NCBI GenBank assembly: GCA_964017195.1
Contig: OZ024895.1
Location: forward strand, 25,438,375-25,502,374
DNA: 64,000 nucleotides
Direction: 5' to 3'
DNA from: Siderastrea radians
Taxonomy: Eukaryota; Cnidaria; Anthozoa; Scleractinia; Rhizangiidae
Under the pieces are notes generated by a model that made no database searches, was not told the DNA's origin, and saw nothing but the letters and a program-made list of their open reading frames with translations. Position numbers and translations under genes: made by a program. Positions 30,715 to 41,053 of this stretch are shown here, one piece after another (position 1 is the first letter of the stretch; each line of letters opens with the position of its first letter).

Positions 30715-32275
30715 GACCACAAAAAAAGTCCCAGGCGTAGTCAAGTGTATCTCCCCCGCCCCTGCTTCTCTCATAGACTTGACTTTCACTTCCTTAGCCT
30801 GGGAATTGACCTCAATGAGATCGTCATCACTGTCTTTGTCTTGTCCCGGGTCTTGTGAAGACGATGCCGATAGATCGGAGAAAAATTCCTCCTCCATATT
30901 GGCGCTTAACTCTTTACACGTTGGCAGAGCAGAAGTTGCTTCTAAGGCTTCAACTGCTGACGGTATATCTGAGCTAGACCCGGAACTCGCATCGCACAAC
31001 AATGAATTCACCTGCGCCAGTTCACCTGATTCTAGCTCCTCAAATGGATCAAACTCCCGGTGTTCCGGAGGGAATGAAACGAGAGATTCGTCTGCTGAAA
31101 GAAAACCTGCCTTTACAAAACATTTCTTGATAGTCGATTCTGACACTGTTTCCCAGGCTTGGCCAATCCACCTAATGGCTTGTAGCAAATCCACAGATTT
31201 ACACACCTCGGTGGCAGAGTCACAGTCATCTATTTTGCTGACGACATGTGTTAGCATCAGTTTCATGTATTTGAGCTTAAATGTTTGGATTATTCCAAGA
31301 TCAAGAGGCTGGAGTCTTGATGTACAATTTGGCGGAAAAAATACAATCTTGATATGATCGTATTTGCCTTTCAAATCTGGAGGATGGCAAGGTGCATTGT
31401 CCAGGAATAAAATAACATTCCTGTTCTCCCTTGCTAATTTCCGGTTTAGCTTGGACAGCACGTCATCTAAGATGTTAAAGTCCATCCAAGCTTTAGGCTG
31501 GCTAAAGTATGAGCAGGGTAGTTGAGACGTATCTCTGATTGCTTTGAAGCAACGTGGACTTTTTGACTTGCCAATGACAATTGGTTTCTCGCAATGGCCC
31601 GCTGCATTAACAAAAAATGCACACGTGATTCTTTCTTTGGACTTTTTCCCTCCAGTACACTGCTTTGATACCTCGGTCAGAGATCTGTTTGGAAGTGCTC
31701 GAAAAAATTGCCCTGTCTCGCCCATGTTTAAGACGTTCTCCGGGGAGTAGCCGCTCAAAATACTCGGTAGACGCTCTTTCCAAGATGATACAGTTTCTTC
31801 ACTGACGCCCCCTGCCTCACCACTAATAACTTTGCTTGTAATGTTGTACCTTTTCTTGAATCTGTCCAGCCATCCATTAGACGCTTTGAATGTTGAGTCT
31901 CCAAGCTCTTCACTCGCTCGTTTGGCTTTTTCTTGTAGCATTGGTCCACTCGTACGTTGCCTCGTCTACATTTTTCATCGGCGATACTCTGGCCCGTTTA
32001 GAATGTGCATTCTTGTTTGCGCTGTAATCCTCTAGTATTTCATTGCCCTTCGCTAAAATAGACTGAATTTGAGATTTGCCGCAAACAAACTTCTCAGCAA
32101 TTGTTCGCACACTAGCATTTGGGTTTTCCTTTTTGTACTCAATGATCTGAACCTTTTCAGAAGCAGTAAAATCTTTCCTTTTACGCTTAGCTGAAGGACG
32201 TGAAGCCATGATGCAATGACTGTGGCGGCACGCTACAAGGTTCACGGTAACTTGTGAACACTGACAAGCTGTCAC
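30715..32275 (-). pseudogene. Tigger/pogo transposase, frameshifted and catalytically altered
   Basis: Minus-strand frame 1 (31910-32275) holds a psq/CENP-B-type helix-turn-helix ('ASEKVQIIEYKKENPNASV', 'IAEKFVCGKSQIQSIL'). A one-base shift near 31940 leads to the main frame (410 codons), with a second HTH ('STFKASNGWLDRFKKRYNI') and a DDE core. The second Asp is present in 'ILFLDNAPCHP' and the third in 'LQPLDLGII', but the first catalytic site reads N-M-G-E-T-G where the family has N-x-D-E-T-G. An acidic tail follows, cut by the 5.9-kb insertion. It would bind the TIRs and move the element; this copy is inactive. Confidence 0.85.
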
Positions 32276-32399
32276 TTACAACTGCCGCAACTTAAACGAA
32301 ATACAAAGGCACTTTCAGGTCTAATTAACTGGCTAATTACACCTCACACCTCACACTTTGGAATTCGATCTAGTCGGTTTCTCTTGAGAACTGGAAAGT

Positions 32400-32885
32400 A
32401 TGGACGATCACCGAACGCTGAAAATTTCTTCCTGGATAAGAGGATTTCATGTTTACAAGGACTGGTGGACTCCTACATGCGGTGAAATTTTACCTTTGCA
32501 ACCAGAGCCAGAAAACGCCGAGGATAAAAACGCAGTCGCGGTGCTAAAAGAGAGTCGAGTTATTGGCCACATTCCATATCACCTCGCAAACATAAAAAAC
32601 CGCACTGTAATAGTCACTCATTTTATTTCAAAGCCTACCAACCGAGGATTGGTTGAAGTGTGTGGAAAGGCAGTAAATCGAGGTGGAGGTCTTGGTATGG
32701 AAATACCGTGTGTCTATATATTTGATGGTCCAAACAAACACGTGGATTTACTCGAACAATTAATAGACGTCGATAACAATCCAGCAGTTCGAACAGAGGC
32801 TGTTGCTGATACAAGTGGCAAGCAAAGGACATCAAAGAGGAAGAAGCCTACAAGCGATGGCTACAGCAAAAGGCAAAGGAAGTAA
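32400..32885 (+). CDS. HIRAN-domain-like protein carried by the Tigger element
   Basis: An intact 161-codon ORF, divergent from the transposase (125 bp between starts) and inside the Tigger TIRs. Residues about 8-112 match the HIRAN pattern: 'GFHVYKDWWTPTCGEILPL' then 'EPENAEDKNAVAVLKES' and 'VIGHIPYHLA', the E-P-x-N-x-x-D-x-x-A-V-A-V and G-H-x-P cores. The tail (135-161) is Lys/Arg-rich, resembling a nuclear localisation signal. HIRAN domains in HLTF bind 3' single-stranded DNA ends at stalled forks, so a role in handling DNA ends during transposition is possible but unproven. It is open although the neighbouring transposase is decayed. It could also be a captured host gene fragment. Confidence 0.65.
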   Translation: MDDHRTLKISSWIRGFHVYKDWWTPTCGEILPLQPEPENAEDKNAVAVLKESRVIGHIPYHLANIKNRTVIVTHFISKPTNRGLVEVCGKAVNRGGGLGMEIPCVYIFDGPNKHVDLLEQLIDVDNNPAVRTEAVADTSGKQRTSKRKKPTSDGYSKRQRK

Positions 32886-33304
32886 AACTTTTGAATAGGA
32901 ACAGCAGCCAGAAAACCATATTAAAGGACTCACGTACAAGGGCCGAACACCGGAAGTCACGCTATTGAGCTTCTCTTTTTAATAAAATTGTTTTAACTCT
33001 TCAAATTCTGTCATTATTTGACCAGGGTCCAATTAGCAAATAATAGTGACAATGAAAATTAACAGTACACAGATACACAGTGTCCGTAAAGCGGGGTTGA
33101 CAATGTATGACATTTTGTCACTCGGGACACGGAAAAGTGTCCGTTGTCCGTATTAACGGGTGTCCGTATTAAGCGGGTTAATTTAAAAGAAAATGTATGA
33201 GGTTTTCGTCGGGACCAACGAAACTGTCCGTAATACCGGGGTGTCCGTATTAAGCGGGTGTCCGTAAAGCGGGGTTCCACTGTAAAAGGAATAGTCTAAA
33301 AGCT

Positions 33305-33410
33305 GGACTGGACTCTGGACTGGACCTTGAACTCTGGACTCTGGACTCTGGACTATGGACTCTGGACTATGGACTCTGGACTATGGACTCTGGACTCTGG
33401 ACTCTGGAAA
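33305..33410. repeat. GGACTCT/GGACTAT satellite at the left end
   Basis: About sixteen copies of a six- to seven-base unit TGGACTC/TGGACTA. An inverted counterpart (AGTCCAGAGTCC-type) lies at 39243-39304 at the other end of the element. Confidence 0.9.
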
Positions 33411-33628
33411 GCGTCTTTCAAAATATCATGATAAGGATGTTTTGATAGCGACTCTTGTGCAGTCATGTACAGGGAAGCGTCCGAGTTTTTGTGCCTGTTT
33501 ACCATTTAACACGGCAATAATTAAGAAAAAAATCGGTAGTCGGTCTAGAAACTAAAATAAAATAAATGACAGGCCTGCACGGACTCCCTATGTGCATATT
33601 GTGGTCGCGTCGCATTAGCACCTTCAAA

Positions 33629-34835
33629 TTATAGTTTTGCTCTAACAAGTATGTCTTTAAGGGATTTACCCTTTTTGAAAGAGATAATCGGAGGATTTTT
33701 AAAGATTGTTTTCAGCAAAGGCTGATCTTGTATCAGGCTCCATTGTTCCATCAGTATTTGTTTAACATTTTTAACAGCCGGGTGGTATGTGGTTACAAAA
33801 GGCAGAATCCTCTCGTGACTTTTTTTCTTTTGTGTGAGTGCCGATTGTCTAGAGGCAAAGTTGACCTCTGACAGAGACCTTTCTGTGGTGTTTTCGGGAT
33901 AACCGCGTGCTTTGAGGCGTTGTTTGAATTTCACAAGGCTCTCTTCAAACGTTTTTTTCGAAGAGTTTGTTCTGAGCAATCTTATTGCTTCGCCTTTAAT
34001 GAAACCATATTTGGCGCCAGGTGGGTGGCACGAAGCAAAGTGTGTAAATTGAAAAGTCTCGGTCGGCTTGAAGTGTGTTTTGATGTCCAGGATGGAATCT
34101 TGTTTGAATCTTTCCCCTTTAAACACTGTGGTGTCTAGGAAAGTAATTTCGTTCTCTGATATCTCGGCCGTGAATTTAATGGGAGGGTGGAATTTGTTAG
34201 CTTATTCAATAAACCGATCCACGTCTTTTTTATCATTGTCCCAAAGGGAGAAGACGTCATCAATGTAACGTTTCCATTCTCTTGGCTTGGTATCGCTTTG
34301 TAGAATTATTTTTGTTTCAATTTCAGCCATGAATATATTGGCAAATGATACTGCCATTTTTGTTCCCATAGCCGTTCCATGTGTTTGAAGATAGTTTTCC
34401 TCATTGAATTGAAACCAATTTTCTTTTAAGATTAAGCCAAGCATCTCCCTAAGGTGGTGTGTTGGAATCGGTGTGTTATAGTTGTGGAACTTTTCGTATG
34501 CTTCACATACTATATTCGTTCCTTCCTCTTGTGTACAAGCTAGATACGTCCATTGATACTAAAATAGTATCTTTGCCTATCTTTGTTTTTTCTATAAAAT
34601 TTATAAAATCGGTTGTGTCCTTGATGTAGGACTTTTGTGTTTGTGCGATAGGCTGGAGCAGTGTATCCACAAATGATGATATTCTCTCAGTAGGGCCGTC
34701 GCAACCTGAGATTATTGGTCTTCCGACCGGTATTGGTTTGTGGATTTTTGTAAGCGTATAGAATATTGGTATTCTAGGCGGATTGGGAGTTTGGAGAAGC
34801 CAGTTTTTGGTCATGTCATCAATGTGTTTGCCCCG
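33629..34835 (-). pseudogene. Penelope-like reverse transcriptase, C-terminal part
   Basis: Read on the minus strand from 34835 these are: 'IPIFYTLTKIHKP' and 'GRPIISGCDGPTERISSFVD' (the lys-his-pro region typical of Penelope-like RTs), 'ILVSMDVSSLYT' with the first catalytic Asp, a small deletion with frameshift near 34530, 'THGTAMGTKMAVSFANIFM', and 'WKRYIDDVFSLW' with the catalytic YIDD box. A TAA at about 34203 interrupts 'RFIE'. The thumb/connector ends 'KSLKDILVRAKL' with a stop at 33629. A GIY-YIG endonuclease domain, normally following this point, is missing. Non-functional. Confidence 0.8.
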
Positions 34836-34843
34836 ATGCATTT

Positions 34844-36955
34844 GGGCGACCCTAAAACGAGGAATGGCGGAATGACGGAACGGCGGAATGGCGGAAAATC
34901 ACCCCAAATCCTAAAACGCGGAATGGCGGAAAATCCTAAAACGCAGAATGGCGGAAAATCCTAAAACGCGGAATGGCGGAAAATCACCCCACATCCTAAA
35001 ATGCGGAACGGCGGAAAACCACCCATAATCCTAAAACGCGGAACGGCGGAAAATCACCCATAATCCTAAGACGTGGGAAACAAAATTACATGGCACTGAT
35101 TCGCTTGACGAAAAAACAGTCAGGCTAAGCCAAATGGCGCTAATGTTCAGCTGCAAGGTTTCCCGCGAGCCCTCACCTGTACAGTGCGAATTGCGACTAA
35201 CTTCATATTCCCATACTTCACCCCAGCCTTCAACAGTTTACTACCGTAAAACACAACAGAAGACATCTGCAGATATTTCACTTCTCTTCCTGATTCTCTT
35301 TTATTTAATTGTTTATCATAAACATTGGTTACTCAGTAACTTAGATAATCTCAAAGTCACAGCGTCAAAAATAAACGATTTAACTGTTTTATTGTAGTCA
35401 CTCAATCGTTTATCAGTCGAGTCGTTAATCAAGATTTGTTATTTTTATACTAAAATGCTAAATACTTATTCTAAAATCAAAAATATATTTTGATATTTTT
35501 ATTCAGTTTCATAAGTCGTGACTTATTTCGTCTACTAAAACAAAGTCCAAAATTACAATAATAAATCATAAAAAACATTAAAAGGTCATAAAAAATCATG
35601 CTGGGCTAACATTAACGTAACACTAACTTTAACGGGAATTAATATTAACAGCAACTGTCCATATATGCAGTGCTTTGTGTTTCGTAACCTAAGCCTAAAA
35701 TAGCAATGGATTAATTTTGGTAATTCAATTAATATGAAAGGAAAATATTGAGCGATTGAATCGAACGATAGGCTAAAACGTAACAAAACTATACTTCAGC
35801 TATTTAGTTTGCAAAAAATGAATGAAAATCTAACAGGATAACCTTTCTATTCTTTTATTTTGAAGAACGATGCCTGACTTTCGATTCGCTTTCTGATGTA
35901 TTTTAAAAACTGTCGTGTAGATCCATTTAGGAGACTACAGATTTTTGAAACAGCGGTAGAAAGCGTGGAAATGCTAGGCTGCTAAGCTGAAGTAAATATG
36001 GCAGCTTTTTGTAGGAAGAAAGCAATGGAAAGAAATCGTTCTTCGCCTCCTTCAGGGCATTCGCGAGCCCAGATGAAGGTTGAGTTTATTCGTGAAAAAG
36101 CCTTTTTTCGGTGTTAATTTGCGGCCTCCTATGTTATCGGGGAAAGCTATATTTTACGTATTTAAAAAGATCGTAGACTGAAGATAATTTTAAAGTGATC
36201 GGCACCGTTGAAAGCATGAAACACACGGGCAGCTCAAAGCTTAGAAATCAATTTTTTTTCTTTAATTATATTTAATTATTTTAGTTAAATTCGGTTTAAT
36301 TTTTCTTGGGAAAACAAAGTTACCCTAGACCCTCGACATGGTACCCTCGACCCTCGACATGAAACCCTCGACCCTCGACATGAAACCCTCGACCCTCTCT
36401 ACCCTCGACAAAAAGATAGACTCCTAATTAATACGTTACGTACTCTGCTTTACTCGGAGTTTCAGTCAACATAATGAAAACAATGCCACTACATAAAAAC
36501 CGTGAATTTTTGGCAGTACGAATGTGTGAACTCTGGGTATGCGTGTACAGATATCTTGTTTATCAATGTCTTTAAATCACGCCATTGCCGTCTATATTCT
36601 TTCGGTCATCTGTAGATGATAAGCATTGAATCAATTTGGGGGTCGCTACTATCGGGGGCATCGTTACTTTCGGAGGGTCGTTACTTTCAGGGATTTATTA
36701 GCTTCCTCCAATTTTTAACGTTCCGCGTTTTAGGATTATGGGTGATTTTCCGCCGTTCCGCGTTTTAGGATGTGGGGTGATTTTCCGCCATTCCGCGTTT
36801 TAGGATTTTCCGCCATTCCGCGTTATAGGATTTTCCGCCATTCCGCGTTTTAGGATTTGGGGTGATTTTCCGCCATTCCGCGTTTTAGGATTTGGGGTAA
36901 TTTTCCGCCGTTCCGCCGTTCCGTCATTCCGCCATTCCTCGTTTTAGGGTCGCCC
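34844..36955. mobile_element. Foldback-like DNA element with tandem-repeat arms and 8-bp duplication
   Basis: Ends are GGGCGACCCTAAAACGAGG and its exact inverse. ATGCATTT flanks both sides (34836-34843, 36956-36963). Each arm (about 34844-35080 and 36710-36955) is built of repeated GGAATGGCGGAAAATCC and TAAAACGCGG phrases in mirrored order. The middle (35080-36700) has no ORF but carries a CCCTCGACATGAA tandem repeat (36325-36412). It interrupts the Penelope-like ORF; removal with one ATGCATTT restores the codons M-H-R-G-K. Confidence 0.8.
36325..36412. repeat. CCCTCGACATGAA tandem repeat
   Basis: Three to four imperfect copies of a 20- to 21-base unit ACCCTCGACATGAA plus ACCCTCG, inside the foldback-like element. 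Confidence 0.75.
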
Positions 36956-37747
36956 ATGCATTTGGTCAATTATCTCATTAACCTTATCATGCGTGTTTTT
37001 AACTATCGGTGCTTTAAGAGGTTTATAGTGCTCTCTGTTGTCGAGTTGCACTTGAGCCTCATTTATTTTTGCTTGCTTATTCATGATGACTGTTGTAGTT
37101 CCTTTGTCTGCTTTTCTTTCAAGGGCAATAGAAGGTTGAACCGGTGGCATCCATTGTGATTTAACATGAAACGGATGTGGTTCTTTGTTTTGTCCGTGAA
37201 AAATGTATTGGAGGCGCATACGTCTCGCGAATTGTTCAAAATCTCGCAAGAGTTGTTGCCTAATACTGTTTTCGTTTGTCACGGGCGTAGGTATGAATTT
37301 GAAGCCCTTTGATATCACGCTGACTTGGTTGTCAGTGAGTTGATGGTTTGAGAAATTTTTTAGAAATTTCACATTTGTCTCCCTTTCTTTGGCTAGACGC
37401 CTACATTTCAGAGTGTCTTTACGCTTTTTGCGTCTTATGTTTTTTGGAATGTATTCGCTGTTGTGATACGCAGCGTTTGTGGAGTCAGAGAACACACTGT
37501 TGTAACGTCCATCAAGTTTATTTACTAATTTACAAACAGTCTCTTTTAAGTCAGAGACTTCCTGTCGTAGGTCGGCTATTTCTACATTGTTGTTTTTTAC
37601 AATGTTCGGCGAAGGCGTTTGGATGAGAGGATGCCTATTTACATTTTTTTGCTTGCTAACTGAGGGTACATTGTTAGCCCTCCGTTTTTGGCTCTCGAGC
37701 CTTCGTTTGTGGAAGCGAGTAAAGCACTCAGAAGCTTCCTGGAACAT
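36956..37747 (-). pseudogene. Penelope-like element ORF, N-terminal part
   Basis: About 262 codons on the minus strand from the Met at 37747. A Lys/Arg-rich lead, a coiled-coil segment ('IADLRQEVSDLKETVCKLV') and a basic region are followed by 'KGFKFIPTP', 'LLRDFEQFARRMRLQYIFHG' and 'LERKADKGTTTVIMNK', the conserved start of Penelope-like RT modules. It ends at the foldback-like insertion and continues at 34835. The frame is open over this piece, but the whole ORF is broken. Confidence 0.75.
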
Positions 37748-39080
37748 AATTGCACGAAAGTCGTTATCAAAACATCCTTATCATGATATTTCTAAAAACG
37801 CTTTCCTCTGTCGGTGACGTAGCACCAAGCTAGAGGCCGGGTAATGTAGCGAATTATTCTTTTTTGGCCGGAAATTTTACTTGTTTCATGTTTCAAGAAC
37901 AATCGATCACAACTTTTAAACCAAAATATCGAGAAAAAGTAAAGTTTGTATTTGAAGTGGAGATTGGGCGATTTCTTTTATCCATCACGGGTAACGAGGA
38001 CAGATAAGCATCTCTGAGAGCAGACAGGGCGTAGTCCATGAATAGACGAGAGTAGTTTTCACAAGATTTTAATCTAGGCCGACTACTTAGTGATTGTTTT
38101 GTTAAATGGACGTAGACCATGATTGGACGAGAGAAGTTTTCACAAGAGTTTTATCGAGGCAGACTACTTAGTCATTGTCTTGTTAAATGGTAGACAAGCA
38201 TAACAACTCAGACGCTTCCTGATACATGATTGCACAAGAGTTGTTATCAAAACATTCTTATCATATTTTGAAAGACGCTTTCCTTTGTCGGTGACGTAGC
38301 ACCAAGCTAGAGGCCCGGTAATGTAGTAAATTTGGGTCAAAAATTTCACTGGTTTCATGTTTTAAACACGGTACATAACACAAACTTTAAACCAAAATTC
38401 GGGGAAGTAAGTAAAGATTGTCTTTTAAAGTAAAGATTCGAAATATTTTTTAAAAAGTTTGGCACCTCTGAGAGCAGACAGGGCGGTAAAATTTCCATGA
38501 ATAGACTGAGAGTAGTTTTCACAAGATTTTTATCTAGACCGACTTCTTAGTCATTGTCTTGTTAAATGGTAAAAAGGCACAGAAACTCAGACGCTTCCTG
38601 GTACATGATTGCACAAGAGTCGTTGTCAAAACATTCTTATCATATTTTGAAAGACGCTTTCCTTTGTCGGTGACGTAGCACCAAGCTAGAGGCCGCGTAA
38701 TGTAGTGAATTATATTTTTTTTGGCCGGAAATTGTACTGGTTTCATGTTTTAAACACGAGTCATCACAACCTTTAAACCAGAAAACGGAGAAAAAAAGTA
38801 AATATTGTATTTGCAGTGGAGATTGGGAGAATTTTTTTATCCATCACTGGTAACGAGGACAGATTGGCATCTCTGAGAGCAGACAGGGCGTAGTCCATGA
38901 ATGGACGAGAGTAGTTTTCACAAGATTTTAATCTAGACCGACTAGATTAAAATAATAAATACTTTTTTCCTTTATTATTGCCGTGTTAAATGGTAGACAG
39001 GCACAAAAACTCGGACGCTTCCCTGTACATGACTGCACAAGAGTCGCTATCAAAACATCCTTATCATGATATTTTGAAAG
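37748..39080. repeat. Tandem terminal repeats (pLTR-like), about 420-bp unit, three copies plus a partial
   Basis: Units share CGTTATCAAAACAT(C/T)CTTATCAT, GGTGACGTAGCACCAAGCTAGAGGCC, GAGAGCAGACAGGGCG and GTTTTCACAAGATTTTAATCTAG (quoted in part). They begin near 37748, 38215 and 38600 with a last partial near 39020. A single inverted partial copy lies at 33405-33540. Confidence 0.75.
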
Positions 39081-39328
39081 TAAAAATAAAAAAAAATTAA
39101 ATAAAATAAAAAAAAAATTTCATACAATAACAAGAAAATTAACAAATTAAAAGTAAAAATATTTGTTAATCAATCTGGTTTTATATTAATATTTAACTTT
39201 TTTTAATATTTAGGGAAGCTATTTTTTAAAAAAAAAAAATTGACCAGAGTCCATAGTCCAGAGTCTAGAGTCCAGAGTCCAGGGTCCAGTCAGTCCAGTC
39301 CAGGTTTTAGACTATGCCACTGTAAAAG

Positions 39329-41053
39329 CATTAAGCAACCCTCTTATGAAAAAACTAATAGGGAATTCCTTGTCTTAGGAAATTAATGAGAATTTTTTCT
39401 TTCTTTTTTTTTCTTTTCTCACGGTTTTGGAGGTGGAGAGTGGGAGATGTAATCTGATTCCGATAAATTCTAACTCCATTATTGAACAAGAATTTAAGTG
39501 GTATGAAAACATCTTGTTTCGTTTTCGGTTGTGTTTTACACTAAACAAGTTAGTGTAGAGAGTAAACTGGTTTTTGTTAGTTCTCGAGTGCATTATTTTA
39601 ACTGACAAACGCGTTTTCTCTAAAACTGAAAAAATAAATATTAAAATGGAAGCTTGTTGTTCATGCTAAATTTGTGGTTTCCCATAGTAGAAGCGTAATC
39701 TGCATCAAAACAGCTTATCGTACGGCAAGTCAGTAAATGTACGTTTGATGTTATCTCTTAGACACGACGACTAGTGAGAAGACTTAATAATCAGTTATCG
39801 TTATTTGATTGTGTTTCAAGAGCAATATCAGAGAGTAGTTTAATGGAAATGATCCGGGGAAACTCCATTCGTTGGACTTTGTTGCGATGTAAGGTGGACT
39901 TAAATAGTGGTCCAAGATGGCTTAGAATAAGGACGTTTCCTTTGAAATAATGTGGTTTAATAGTGGAATATTGATGTTGAGAATGCAATGATTGGATATT
40001 AAAAGTCTTTTGTTCCGAGGCAAAATATTGAACTAACGAGTGTTTCTTGGCAAACAAATGGTGCAGCTCATAAACAGACTGAAACAAATGCTCCAAACAA
40101 AACTTAGTGATGATATCGCTTTTTACAAATATTGTCAGCACCCTTGCGAAATGTATTTATTGAGACCATTTTTCTGTTAATTTACTGCCGAGCCGACCAA
40201 CAGTAGGATTAGTTGACCCTCTCTTGAAGCAATACACAAAAGACAAGATAGGCCCTAGGTTTCCCTCATTTGCTGCTTATGAAGTTCTGATGTCTGATGT
40301 TCAGTCTGATGTTACTGAGTTTCAAGAGAGAAAAGGACTAATGTTTCGACCTCCGTTAAACGTAATGAACTCTATTTTGAATCATGACGTTCAAAGGAAC
40401 TGTATGATTCATTAATGTACTATGTGTAGAACTCGCGTATAACCTATAATATCAAACGTCTTAATTCTCCTTACAATACCAATACTTGACGCGCAGAGAG
40501 TTGTGGAGAATAAAGAAAATCATAAGCTAAAAGATATGTCTTGATCTATCGTCGAAACGTACTACAATCGGTAAGACAATTTGATAGTTTAAGTTGACTT
40601 TCATGTCTGTCTCAATTGAAACATTTTTTAATTCAGCTGACCATGAATATCAAGAAACATTGAACAATTTTAAATAGTAGAAGCTCAGCTGAATACAAGT
40701 TTGCTACGATAAACACGCAGATAGAACGGCAAATGCAGCCGTTTTTGTTTCGAAGCAAGAAGGAGAAACAATAATTTATATCAATTATAAATTTATTTAC
40801 AGCTAACTGTTCTTTGTTTTACATTGTCCACTTGCAAGAAACATATCTTTTAAAACCTTAAATTTAGGTAGTGTGTTATAACGTGGAATTCAGTTATAAC
40901 AGGCAAAAATTGTCATCACATCTTGCGAAATGTATTTATTGAGAACATTTTTTAGAATTTCACCCATTCAGTTTTTCTGTTTTGTCAACTAGTGCTTTTT
41001 GTCTCTATTTGTAAGGATAGCCGTATAATAAAGGATTTCTACGCAGTTTTTTT
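39329..41053. other. Gene-poor stretch with one unassigned conserved-looking frame
   Basis: A plus-strand frame (40191-40418) reads 'SRPTVGLVDPLLKQYTKDK' and continues 'IGPRFPSFAAYEVLMSD' before a stop. It has protein-like composition and a possible splice acceptor just before it (AG at 40191-40192). No matching exon was found, so it may be a lone exon or a fragment. AAATGTATTTATTGAGA(A/C)CATTTTT is duplicated at 40149 and 40928. Confidence 0.35.

Larger units (their letters stand above)
24264..33282 (-). mobile_element. Tigger/pogo (Tc1-mariner superfamily) DNA transposon with nested insertion
   Basis: The left end CAGTGAAACCCCGTTAATAC and the right end (inverse reads CAGTGGAACCCCGCTTTACG) are flanked by TA on both sides (24262-24263 and 33283-33284). 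Near each end, further copies of the TGTCCGTATTAACGGG phrase form subterminal repeats. It contains a minus-strand transposase with CENP-B-type HTH and a DDE core, and a plus-strand HIRAN-like ORF. The 9-kb span includes a 5.9-kb later insertion, so the original element was about 3.1 kb. Confidence 0.85.
33289..39316 (-). mobile_element. Penelope-like retroelement with inverted and tandem terminal repeats
   Basis: The outermost ends form an inverted pair (AGTCTAAAAGCTGGACTGGACT-like at left, its inverse at right, given here from 33292 and 39313). The flanks carry CCACTGTAAAAG on both sides (33277-33288 and 39317-39328), a 12-bp target duplication. It landed exactly across the right tip of the Tigger element. 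Inside are a minus-strand RT, three direct copies of a roughly 420-bp repeat upstream, and one partial inverted copy downstream (33405-33540), consistent with the pLTR arrangements of Penelope-like elements. It is interrupted by the element at 34844-36955. Confidence 0.75.

Noticed and set aside
30704..31357. 217-codon plus-strand frame
   Set aside because: It lies antisense to the transposase coding sequence and its composition is explained by that gene.
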